This document shows, in pieces, positions 8,600 to 20,044 of a stretch of 64,000 nt of DNA. A program made the position numbers and the translations under genes. Positions within the stretch are counted from its first letter, which is position 1, and each line of letters begins with the position of its first letter. The notes beneath the pieces were generated by a model that was not told the DNA's origin, did not search any database, and saw only the letters and a list, made by a program, of their open reading frames with translations. The DNA comes from Coprinus comatus (Eukaryota > Basidiomycota > Agaricomycetes > Agaricales > Agaricaceae): positions 124,001-188,000 of the forward strand of contig JAWPGT010000041.1 in NCBI GenBank assembly GCA_034638255.1. The letters are read 5' to 3'.

Positions 8600-11416
8600 T
8601 CAATCATTATTAATAGGTTTCACAGTCGCAGTTGAGAAATGTCTATTTTGTTTCTCCCTCATTTTCGGTGTGTAATCCAGATCGACTCCAACAATAGTAT
8701 CATCTCTCACATGTGAGTACATGCTCGTTGGTGTGGCAGGTTCTTGTTCTTCAACTTGTCCAGGTAGCCTAATTGTGGATATGGTTGGTGTGTTGGGTCT
8801 TTCCAAGTCATCTTCATCATAATCATTGTCATTCTCGTCGATATCATGATATTCATCATCAGTCTCAGTCTCAAGTCCACTTTCTAATCCACTTTCTAAT
8901 CCACTGACACTCATACGGTTTCGCCTCCTTGAGGTTATACTATCGATTGCTGTAGCATAAGTCACATCAGAGGCATAACTTGTATGCGATGCATATGAGA
9001 GTTGTGAAGCGCGAGATGATGGACGTTGTGAGCTTGAGAACAGTTCAGAAGGGAAAGATGAGGGAGCAGGCCTCGTCTCTGTTGTAGCAGATACAATAGG
9101 TGAAGGGGTTGTGGTAGGCTCGGACACTACTGAAACTGTTTTAGGAGACCGAGGTTCTAAAGATCTGGAGGGAATGGGAAGTGACGTTGATACTGGTAAC
9201 GAAGGTGGGACTTCTGAGCCGGACTCCAGGGTGTATGTTGAAGGGGTGGAAGGCTCAGACTCGCTGGACATGGGCATAGGCAAAAGTGTGGGTGGACTGG
9301 CCTTTGTCGCGGTCACGTCTTCTTCAGCAGTTGTACTCTCAATATGCGGTTCCACAGTACTGATATCATTTGCAATATCCTCAATCTTCGCTTGTTCAGG
9401 GGTTTCCTTCGATAATGGCGTATCCTCCGGTTGCGCCGCACTTTCCTGCAAATCTTCTGCTTGTATAATGGTCTTCTTTTGCAGGACAGTATCATCCACC
9501 TCTGCATTCTTCTCCTTTGTTTGTTCCTCAATGACCTCTGTCTTATCATCCTCTTTCATCTTAACAAGCTCACTCCTCTCCTCGATCGTTATTTCTGCTT
9601 CCTTTACATTCTCTACCTTCTCCTCGGCATTCCCGTCCTGCTGCTCAGAGCCTTCTTTTATAACCTCAACATGATCCTCTTTCTCTCCAACATCTTCCTT
9701 TTTCTCCTTAACATCTTCCTCCTCCTCTCTCTCCTCTGTCTCAATTTCAGGAATAGTAGTGACAGCAAAACCGACGGAAACAGGCCTTGATGATGTCTCA
9801 ATGCTAATCCCATCGTCACTTGAACTCCTAGCCTGAGCTTCGTTAATGGCAGCAGAATCAACTAATTGTTGAGCCTGTACATCCATTGAGATACTTTCGC
9901 TTTCACCCCCGCCTTCACCTTCACCTTCATCTCCATCTCCATTTCCACTTGCAACACCCACAGCCCCCGAACCTTCAGCAATCATAGAATCATCAAATTC
10001 AGGAGGTGCCAAATCCACTCTACTCATACTAGCCGCAAATTTGACTGCATCAGGACCATAAGGAACACCAAATCTTACTAAACTATCCCTACTCGAGATC
10101 AACTTCAATTGTTCTGGTGTTGGTCCTGTCTTCGGATAAGTGAATTCCGTTCTCACAGCTGTATGTGTCAATGGTGCCGAAATGGAGTTGAGAGAAATTA
10201 ATGATGGTGATGTTAGGTTTACTCTTGAACCAGCTCGTGAGGATGATGGTCCATTATGAATAGGTGTGTTGAGGGGAGAAGATGTGATTATGGATCTTTG
10301 GCGAGATAGTGTACGGAATGGACTAAGAATCGAACTGTTGGATAAACCCCGTTGATGTGTTGTTGTCCTTGAAAGTGGGGATAGGGAACCGGAGGTTGTG
10401 GATGTGGAAGAATCGTTACGAGCGTGAGTTTGGTTTCCAGAAACAGATGACATGCGACTGAGAAGAGAGCGGAAACCTGATCGTCTGGGTTGAGCCGGTT
10501 CCGGAGATTCAGGTGGTTGACTGGTCTGGGGTGCACGAACATTATGAGGACCAGCATCTATAAAACCGTCCTGTATAGGGGAAATAGGTGTTGTGCTATC
10601 GGAGGTTGATGGGATGACTTCAAAGTAAGCAGGTGCTTGACCACGAGAAGAAATAGTATCAGGTCCTGCTTCACGACTAATTGCCCGTATGAGAGATGTT
10701 CCTTCAGCAGAATTATCAGCAACATCATGACTTTCTCTGCCATTTGTTTGCGCATTGTGTAATTGATTATTGTTAGCATCATGTTCTTCCTCCATTAGTG
10801 GTGTATTTGACCTCGACTCGGGTATAGGTCCATATCGAGCTCTGGTGACGAGATGACCGTCCGCACTACTTTCTTCGGCTTCTTCGTCGAGATTAATGAC
10901 AACCGTCTGAGGCAGGCTGTCCTCCAATTCTTGTGGACCCCTAGTAAATATAGACGAATTGAATTTGAATATTAAATGTTTCACAGATTAAGAGACTTAC
11001 TGGTAGACGACCAGCTCCTGTTCGCCAGGTTCCTTAGCATATGCAGGCAACGAATAGGTGGACATTTGTGAAGGAGTTCTTCGAGCTCTTCTGGCTCTTC
11101 GTGGCCTTGTTGTCGCAGCATTCCCATTGGCAGTAGTACCATTAGCAGTTCGATCACTAATTCCGGCCAATTGGTCGGCCGTAATTTCCCTTGGTTCCCC
11201 AGAGGTCGTAGTTCTTCTGGCTGAACGGAACCTAGCAGCGATTTGTGGTAACAGTGAAACTTTGCGGATAGCGTAGAGAGAGAGAATGGAGCCTATCACT
11301 GCACAAACAATGATTATAGGCAACTGATTTGTTGTGTTTGAGAATGATGAATTTGGAAAAGAAAAATATTGACAACATACCCATACTCTTTGTTGGGAGT
11401 CGCGCGCATATAGCAT
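8600..11416 (-). CDS. Single-pass membrane protein with long disordered cytosolic tail
   Basis: Three exons on the minus strand: 11416-11381, 11323-11001 and 10940-8600, giving 899 aa. From this start the protein has a 12-residue N-terminus, one hydrophobic segment (LPIIIVCAVIGSILSLYAI), basic residues, then a very long Ser/Thr/Pro-rich region. A highly charged Glu/Lys block lies at about 9490-9760, and an Asp/Glu stretch near the end. The start is uncertain: the frame stays open upstream to 11566, and a plausible 58-nt intron (11624-11567) would join it to a frame starting at 11840, giving a longer ectodomain. I chose 11416 because a short N-terminus before the membrane span is the simplest topology. 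No catalytic domain is seen. Its 3' end was copied in the duplication at 29.2-29.5 kb. Confidence 0.6.
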
Positions 11417-11840
11417 GTGAGTCGTAGTTTCATCTTGTCCGGTGATTGGAGAGGCGTATGCAGTAGTAGTTGTAAGGCATACGAGCACCAAAGGCTTGAG
11501 AAATTGGACCAAGGGTGTAACATCTGAGCGTGAAGGATTAGGTTCTTTCAGTTCCAGTACACGACTCTGTAGCAAATGGCTTATTAAAAAAAACATGAAA
11601 AATATATGTTAATCTAATGCTCACTTGTATTTCCACTGGCAGGATGCTGGTAGTCGTGCAAGAGTCTCCTGCGGACCGACCAAAGTAGTATCCCTTAGCT
11701 CCCAACCCCCTATTTCTAGGTGAACTGCCGCACGTCGCTATCCGTTCCTCACCAATACACGTAAGCTTCTGGCTTTGTGATTTCCCGTCCACTCCGAGTT
11801 CGTGTTTTCGTCCATGTTTGTCATTTCGTAAAACCGTCAT

Positions 11841-12696
11841 GAATAAGAATATGAATAAAAAGTGAGGTCAGAAAAGTAGTCCGTAGTGTTTAGTAATAGG
11901 TAAATAGGGCAAAATGTGATTTGGTATGGGGCAGGTAGTCGTGTGGTGAACGTTAACGGACAAGAAAGCGGTAAGCAGGATTGACTGATGAGCCGGACTT
12001 TCGCAAAAAACCAACCACAAACCTTTTTGGAAACCATCAATTTCGGTTATTTCACATTATAATTACATTTTTGCTCAGGGTCGTAGCATAAGGTGCCTTT
12101 CTTCATATCTGCTTTCATCCTACATACATGATTATAGACGAGAATGTGCATGCTTGTGTTCGTTTTTTTCTGCCAACTGGAAATTATGACAACATGTGAT
12201 TTTGTCAATTACTTTTTGCCATATACTTTGTGGATGACATACAAACCCACATCTACATCCTTAACGAAGAACCGCGTTCACTGTAGCATCCATAACGAGT
12301 TCCGAGTAAGATGTTATTTTCAGTCAACCAGCAGATGTTTTTTATATATAGAATTTTTTCCTCAAAAGATAACTTATCAAATGATAAACACAAGGTAGGA
12401 AGGAGTCTGCAGGGAGGTAGGGGATAAAGTTCTATACATGCATCATGCCACAATATGTGCCGTCTTTCTGCCGGGCGGATATGATAAAGATTGTTGAAGC
12501 TCTGATGATCGAGTCTCTGATCGGTAAAACAGTGGCACAGCTAAACGGTGCTCGCATCTCACTTGACAAACGATCATTAATATACTCAGTGTCAACGTCG
12601 CAGCATACACCACAAAATAAAATCAATACTTGAAGTATTTTGTACAAGCCTCAAATCTAATATCCACAGCACATTTATATCAGAAACGACAATAAT
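11841..12696. other. Intergenic, no supported gene
   Basis: This spacer lies between the start region of the membrane-protein gene and the 3' end of the hydrolase gene. A 62-codon frame at 12445-12633 (MPQYVPSFCRADM...) is the only one with protein-like composition. It has no recognisable motif and I do not call it. Confidence 0.45.
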
Positions 12697-14449
12697 TTAA
12701 AAGTTACTCTTAATTCCACTAATAGGGGCATTGTACCTTGACGCAATAAAATTATCCAGTTCTTGTACTGTGAGAATTGTCAGAAACGATATGAATTACT
12801 GGAAAATAAAAAATCCAACCTAAGTCACTAGGTGCTTCTTGGGGTATCTAGAACGGAGGAGTAAATAACCAAAATAATGGTAAAGGTTCAGGATAAACTT
12901 ACAAGATGTCCAGCACTGTGAATCCTGATATTTGAAGAGTTCTTGGGTCGGACCCACACTCTTTTTCTAGTAGAACCAGGCGGGCCAAGTCTAAACAAAG
13001 GGGAAAACACACAGAAACATATTTAGCAGGTTCTTGGATTCAGAATAGATGTATCATTACTCACTCTCCAGCCCCAGGTTTACCAGGTACTATCCATCTC
13101 AATTCAACCCTCTCATCTAGCTTCTGTGCTAAATGGAAAACCTCGAATTGAGTCAATATCGCAGAGAAGACAACTCCCTCCAGCATTCCGGACTGCTTGA
13201 GCTTTGCAATTGATTGGCCATTTGCATCCGTTGTTGTGTATAATCCACGCTCAACATAAATATCAAGAACCTTAGGGTCCCACGCGGCAAAGAAAGGGCT
13301 TTTCTTGAATCCTGCTAACGCTTCTTCCCTATATTTATGTCATGTTAGAGAAGGAGGAGTGAGAGATAGACAAATATATACTTGGAGGACCACGTGTCAC
13401 GTCTGCTCATGGCACCAATAATAAGAGTATCGGCAGTTTCAGGCGCCGCAGCAAACTCTTGGGCTAAAGGTGGTTCGTTGATGACAGGATCAACAAGTAC
13501 AAGCTTGTCAAACAATTTTGGATTCTCCAATGCCGCGAAAAGACTATTGAATAATAAATTCTCCCGTAATATTGAGTGAGAAAACACCTACGTTGTGCAT
13601 CCGCCATACGAATGGCCGATCCCAATTAAGGTCCTATCTTTGAATCCGTGCGTTTTTCTATATTGGGTCTCTTCGGAGGAAACTTGTGGGAGGTGCTCGG
13701 GTAAAGGGTCATCAGAAATAGAAGAGGGGATGAAATAATGGAAGAAGTTGAGAATATCCCGGCCATTATCGCACCAATCAACTAGGAATGTTATTAATTG
13801 ACGAGGGTGAAGCTGAGATTCAGAAGAGGAAGAACGTACATGTAAGTCCCAGCATATCTTTATTGAGGAGTGCGGAGTCACCGTGTTGGACGGCTTCCCA
13901 TGCCCAAATCTCGTCCACAAGTTGACCTGAAGGCGAATTAAATAGTCGCGTTATCACTGGCTCCCAAATCTAAATTAAGAAACCTTATTACAAGTCGGAT
14001 ACAAACACAAAAATGAAGAGTAAACGCACTTCTTTTGGAAATCCATTTGCATGTGCAAAGAACAAAGTCAGTCCAGTTCCTGAGGCCCCTTTCCTGACAT
14101 ATCGGTTGATACAGTTCCACATGACCATGGTATACCCAGAGGCAGATGGGTCTGGGAAAGAATTCTGTCTAAGTTGCAGGAGCGCTTTTTTATTGTAGGC
14201 CATCCTTTCAGCTTTGGAAGACCCCGGGGGAGGCAGAGGAGGGAAGGGTATATATGGTCTTGTACGTGTATATGCTGCTGGTATAATGTATGTCGAAACT
14301 ATAAATTTACCATTATCAGGTTGACAAGGGGGTGTTGGTATCGACGGGTATTCCAGTGGTTGAGGCGGGGGATAGGCTGGCAAGAATTTCCGTGGTGTGA
14401 TGGTATGCCATGTTGGGCTGATTGAGGGACTCGGGTATGTCGAAGTCAT
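12697..14449 (-). CDS. Alpha/beta-hydrolase fold protein
   Basis: Multi-exon minus-strand gene from ATG at 14449 to TAA at 12697-12699. Motifs in order: a Pro-rich N-terminus, FFAHANGFPKE (oxyanion-hole HANG region), IWEPVITRL, AVQHGDSALLN, the nucleophile elbow GIGHSYGGC, LVLVDPVINEP, and at the C-terminus IRIHSAGHL followed by IPQEAPSDL, which supplies the catalytic His. The last exon (VQELDNFIAS) follows a short intron. The Ser-Asp-His set is therefore complete. The arrangement resembles fungal hydrolases related to peroxisomal lipase Lpx1 and AKT2-type proteins, but the C-terminus here is not a canonical SKL-type signal. The substrate cannot be told. A TGG-free start further upstream is possible but not needed. 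Confidence 0.75.
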
Positions 14450-15224
14450 GAATATGGGGGTTCTGCTTGAAGAAAAGCTGTTAATCCACAGGTCTGAAGT
14501 ACAAGAAAAATATGTAGGCTTGCGATTAACTGTGTTACTGTGCCGGCGCCGGGCGTCAAAGAGAACCGGATCTCTCAGAACAGGGGCATTTTTCTATTCA
14601 CGTGCTCTTGAGTAGTGGATGTGTGACCGGGGCATGAAAACGATATATGATATGAATATGTAATAAGGTGTCAAGATCACCAAATTTAAGCCATCTTTCA
14701 AGTTTCGAAACGTTGAAGCTTGTGGGTGTTTGTTGTAGAATCTCATTTCAACTCAGAGGCATGGTTCGTGGTAGGAACCTTCACGTGATGCTAATGATGT
14801 ACTGAATTCATATATATATTGGTTCTTTCTTTAAACTTTACTTGTTCACAAAAACTAACAGGCTGGACTTGAGATTCCCAAGTTGACAACCGAGAAGCAC
14901 CTCACTCAAGATATCGTGACTTGGTCCCCATACAATGACTCTGCATTCTAGATAACGCGTGGAACAATTGCTCGGCTTGTGAGATTCGAAGTTATTCCTC
15001 ACTACCAACCATGTGGCAACTCTCACCAATCCCGGATGTTTCCTATTTCATTGTGGCATTGTTCCCTATCTTGGACTAACAATATCCAATGGCATTTATA
15101 ACCGCATGGGTTATTGTGCTCTCGTGGTATTTGGCGATGAGAGAAAGAACTTCAAAGATGCTGGCGGTCTATAATACGCATATAACTAGTCGTATGCACC
15201 TTCCATGAAAAACAGACGTCCTAT
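14450..15224. other. Intergenic region between divergent genes
   Basis: About 775 bp separates the start of the hydrolase (-) from the start of the S41 protease (+). It should hold both promoters. A TATAAT-like sequence lies near 15170, some 55 bp before the protease ATG. No gene is seen. Confidence 0.45.
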
Positions 15225-18200
15225 ATGCGTGTCTTTCTCACTCTCCTTGCGTTTATTTACTTGACAAGCGCCGCGCCTTCCCCAAAGGGCGACCCTTGTG
15301 CCAAAATCGCGGGCAAGGCGTTTGTTCCTCCAGCAGATGCTTTGGCTTGCGAAAAGTCGTTCCCCTTCAACGAAACTTTGAGACAGAATGTCCTAACAAA
15401 CGTTGCCCGGGTCTTTGACTTTTTTACCTTTGAAAACTATTACCTTGATTCCCCCCCTCCGTTTGAAGAGTCTACTATTGACATTCGCGCTGCTCTGGAC
15501 CGCATTAACAGGACCACGTATTCAGTAAGTAGCCCAAGTTCAATCGGTTCATCTCCAGCTGACTTATGGCTCGGACAGACAGACTATGACTTCAGCATCG
15601 ACCTCTACCACTTTACTACTCAATTGAATGATGGCCATACTCGTTGGTCTTTGATATCACTAGATATAACCACAACTTCTGAGACAATGCATCTGCACTT
15701 CAGGTTGGTTCCCAGATTGCTATACGTCGTTTCAAAATATTCTCCCTGCACCGGTTGTCAATATCGAGAAAAATGGAGAACAAGGCGTCTATATAGCACC
15801 CGATTCTGTTGAGTTTCTTTCACAACTTGGAGACGAGTTCATCGCCTTTTTCGACTCTATTGGCTTCGACTGGAAACGCCTCGCAGGTGCGAAGGTTATT
15901 GAAATAGAAGGACAGGCACCGTACGACTATGTCGATTTCATCGCTAAGACTGTCTCTGGCAACTACCTCGACCATGGAGTCCGTGTCAACTCTGTTTTCA
16001 GTAGTTATCGTATTTTTGGCGGTGTATTTTCCCAACGCCTTGGAGATCTAGCCGGAACATTGGACGTCAAGCAGACCTCGCTCAATATGAAACTAATTCC
16101 CGTGGGCGCGGACACCGCAGAAAACATCAACATCCCGTATCTCGCAAATTTCGCGGGTATCCCCTTCACGGATAAAGAAACTTTGTTAGCCTTCTCCTAT
16201 TTATTCTTACACATCTTATTCAAGACTCCGCTTATAGCTGGGCCAACAACTGTGCCGCAAATCAGTTCACCAACGGCTTTGACCTGAAAACCCTTCGAAC
16301 ACAAGAGCTTCCCAAGAAACGGGCTAGAGGGGAAATAATTGACATGTCAAATATTGTTGCCATCGACCTACCAAAGCAATTCCTACCAAACACCACAACC
16401 GTCCCAGGAAGTGGAGGTGTCATAAAGTCTTTCATACTGCCCGACGGAAAGACCGGAGTGGTAAGTAACCCAATCAAATCTCAGTTCAGCGTTCTTTGAT
16501 ATTGACATCGACACTTCTATAATTATACCCTTCAACGTTGACACACCAGATGTTCTTAGGTTCTTTTGCAGGGGATTTTGATGGCTTCCAAGCTGATGTG
16601 GTGGCGGCTATCAACGCATTTCAGAAAGCTGGAGTTAGCCAGCTATTACTCGACCTCAGTAACAATGGAGGTGCGGTCGTCGGTTATAAGATGCCCTATG
16701 TGTTGACCGAATTAATACACTCAGGTGGTTTTGTTTGTCTTGGACAATTCTTACACCAGTATCTTGCAGGAAGCAAAATCGGATATCCGTATGCTTCGGG
16801 CAATGTTCACCTGCCACAAACCAGTTTATCTGACATGAAGCATTGTACTACAGGGGTTTCGTATCGACCAGCCGAGCCAATCTTCTTGCTCAGACGATTG
16901 TTGCCGCAGATATTGCATTGGGGCTCGATGCAAGCCTTACTTTCTATACTGCTGATAACTGTACGTGATATAACTCACGTCAGGCATTAGAACGATAAGA
17001 AAACTCATACACTACTTCTGGATAGGGGCTTTCTTGAATGGAACCCAAATGGCACCGTCAGTTAACTACATCAACCCTTCTTTACCTGTCATTATAAATG
17101 GTCGCCAAGACCCAACATCTCAACGTTTCCATGTGAGTTAGTCCATGTCCTGTACATGAATTAATTATACTCAACGTAACTCTTTGGCTCAACCAGGATA
17201 CTTGTGAATTGGCATTTTCCCAACGTGTTCCAGTGAACCCACCTTTCGACTTAACGTTAGTTTCTGATATGAAACGTTTATTAAACACTGACCGAGAACC
17301 ATGCCATAACTCCTTCTATGACCACGCCATATAGGAAAGTTGCAATTGGTAAGTGGAACTCGCGCTCCGGAATCGGGGTCCAGACTTTTTCAAGGTCTGC
17401 CGAATTGTTAGCTGACATTCCCTTCTACCTTGTTGATCGTGGGGCACGTCCTTTTTGGCATCACCCCATGATAATGAAAACACAATGACTATCAATAAAC
17501 AAAAATTAAATCACCCACGGACATTCAATGAATGATTATATATATGTAGTCAATAACGGCAATTGCGCGTCGACTTGTGCTATGTTTAGTACTTTGATGA
17601 AAGAGCGCCATAACACTACCATCGCAGTGTTTGGTGGTAAGCCCGGGGAGAAGATGGAGTTCAAGGGTGAGTATTTCCCTTAGCTTGTCCTGTGTTTCAA
17701 TGAAATGATTTACATGGCCCTTGCGAATTTCGGTGGTTTTTATTTATTTATTGGCGCTGTATTACAAAGGCATGGCGGGAAATCAGGTTTTGGAGTGGGT
17801 GGACCTCGATAATGAGATTAAGACTGCTGGGGTTAAGGAGGCAAGTGTTACAGTTGCCTACGAAACCCAGTGATTAACTTGTATATAGGACCCTCTTGCG
17901 CCACCAGACTTGTACGTTCTATTCGTGTTAGCATTCACTAATATTGTTATATTGTCTGACACCTTTCGGCAGATTAGTTTCGGGAAATTTCCGGTATGTT
18001 TGATTGTTTATTGCACGTAACAAGCGCTGATTAAATTTTATCACACAAGTCATAACTGGAGAACTGGTAAGGATAATTCTGAATCGCCAAAGTGTAGCGG
18101 GCTCAATTTAAAAATCATTTAGCCTATAGTTTTAAGGATGAAGATCTACCCATTGGCAAGTGTATAATAATGTTACAAAAAATACTTGATTAATCCCTTT

Positions 18201-18348
18201 ATTATAGCTTATAGATCCGACTTACCAACTCGTAAGTGTGGCTGGCTTTTTAAACAACATTCATTTATGACTGACGTTTTCGTTAGTCCGCTTTCCCTAC
18301 ACCGAGAATACATGGAACAACCCACAGAACCTCTGGGAATTTGCGTAA
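15225..18348 (+). CDS. Secreted S41-family (CPAF/UstP-like) protease
   Basis: Multi-exon gene, complete from ATG 15225 to TAA 18346-18348. The start gives a signal peptide (MRVFLTLLAFIYLTSAAPSP). Later exons give LNDGHTRWFPDCY, a PDZ-like central part, GSFAGDFDGFQADVVAAI, LLLDLSNNGG, YLAGSKIGYP, and VNNGNCASTCAMF with the likely catalytic Ser. Segments near the end are RSDLPTRKFPYTENTW and LWEFA. This order matches fungal S41 proteases of the CPAF/UstP type, which are usually secreted. The VNNGNCAS block is reached through a 14-nt micro-exon (about 17337-17350) followed by a 200-nt intron, so automatic gene callers may miss it. An early intron (about 15620-15706) must be spliced to give the TRWFP motif. 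Substrate unknown. Confidence 0.8.
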
Positions 18349-18636
18349 GCGACCGGCGGTCTCGATGAAAATGTCGTTACTAATTTAAATGAAGGGTGAA
18401 GGAAATATTCGGATAGTATACCATACGAGCATGCGAAACCCTATGAACGATTCTATTTGACATTATAAAAATATCAATCATATTCAACGGTTGCCGAATA
18501 ATAACCAACGCAACCCATCCAACACATCCTTCCAATCAAACGAGGGCCTTGACTCCGGAGGCCTATGATACGTTTGCGAGAGTCGGACAGACTCATGAGG
18601 TAAAACTATACTAAGTCCAATCAATCATCTTTTATA

Positions 18637-19256
18637 TTAAGATGAAAAGATATAGCTACCAGATGGAGTATTGTTGACTTGTTGCGCAGCAGCCTTCATC
18701 TTTAAATGCCGCTCCATCTCCTCAAAAGCAGACATAACAACACTCCCTGCCTTCGGCGGTTTTTTTTGGTTTGACGCAGGCTTAGTTTGGATATACTTTG
18801 GCCATTCATTTTCAGGTATGCCCAACGCGGCGAGAGATGTTCGAAGTGAGTTTACGGATTCTTTGTAGGTCTCTAGAGACTCTTCGTATAAATCGTAAAC
18901 ACAGACCGCACAACCGGACATACAACACTCTGGAAAGCCAGTCAGTTTCATGTTAATCACGGAAATAGGAGACCCTAACCATCCGATTCTGGGGGTGAAG
19001 GCTCGATGGGTACTACAAATCCTCGGAAAGTGGGAATTTTGGATAACCCTGGAGACGATACTGGCAATGCATTGGTAGTGGAAATTTCTTTACTCCTTGC
19101 CAACGCCTCCTTTCCTCTCAACGACTTCTCCAAGGTGAGATATCTATCACGCAAGTTCCTCCCGCCTCTGTAAGGGCTCTTCACTCGATCTTTAGCGGTG
19201 GAAGGAGAGAGGGTTGGACTTGGCGCGCGCATGGTCGGTGTAATTACAAACTCCAC
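18637..19256 (-). CDS. Oxidoreductase-like domain protein (OXLD1-type)
   Basis: Two exons joined by a short intron (about 18981-18929). Exon 1 begins at 19256 and encodes a basic, Ser-rich leader. Exon 2 opens with ECCMSGCAVCVYDLYEESLE, the signature of the oxidoreductase-like N-terminal domain (PF09791): a CCxxGCxxC cluster followed by YxExL. The rest is short and lysine-rich. Total length is about 180 aa, normal for the family. Family members are small and often mitochondrial; the Cys cluster probably binds metal, but the role is unclear. The start is uncertain, since a second in-frame ATG lies eight codons downstream. Confidence 0.7.
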
Positions 19257-20044
19257 TGAAACCGACTTTATGAATGAGCAATCGAGATAGGTGAGGAGAA
19301 GATGTGATTAAGGGCATAGGACATGCTTTCTTCAGGGAACCTCTGACTTGACTTCAAGAAGTATGGGTCAGTCAACAGAGACCGTGACGCAGTCGGAAAA
19401 GAACTAGGGGAATAAATCGGCATGCGGATTCCGGAACTGGAGGCAAGTGGCTGTGCAGTTACTCCTTGCCAATCGGGCGACTGTTGTACTTGACCACACT
19501 TGGTTAAGTTGGCCTCGTTTATTTACTTATTTGGTATTCGAACCAACAATTGGTAAGTATACGTGTGTATCTCTTGGAAACGGAGGGAAATGACAGCGAT
19601 GGCGTTATCCGACACCACTCATCCTCGAGGATAATTGAGGGTCGTAGCCGTAGCGCCCGTATCAACCCTAAGTAGTAAGTACTGTATGTCAACACATTAT
19701 ATTGGTATTGATGTTGTGTTATTTTCAGTGCGACTTTCGACCTGACATTAGGTTTCAGAGGGAAAATCATGAGAAATTCCTCGGATATTGTCAAATAAAA
19801 GATGCTCTACTCTGTGTTCCTTGCGGGGCTGTGCGAAGCTACTCATTTCTAGTCGTCCTCATTGCTCGACGCGAACCTGGTTCTTTCAGGGTCCTTGTTG
19901 CTAGGTATAGGTTGACAGGGGTGAGGTCATCTGGGTTAAACAAAAACGAGGCATATCTCCGCACTTATAATATAACCCTTCAACAGCCCTTGTTTAGCGC
20001 TCCCCATCCTCAGTTTTCCACTCCCACCCCAGGAGACTGACACG
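19257..20044. other. Intergenic region upstream of a plus-strand gene
   Basis: No gene is seen. The last 100 bp before the ATG at 20045 are pyrimidine-rich (CCCATCCTC, CCACTCCCACCCC), as in many fungal promoters. Confidence 0.4.

Noticed and set aside
9111..9674. 187-codon plus-strand frame
   Set aside because: Shadow of the low-complexity membrane-protein tail on the other strand.
12445..12633. 62-codon frame as a small gene
   Set aside because: No ribosome context, domain or splice support; length is within chance.
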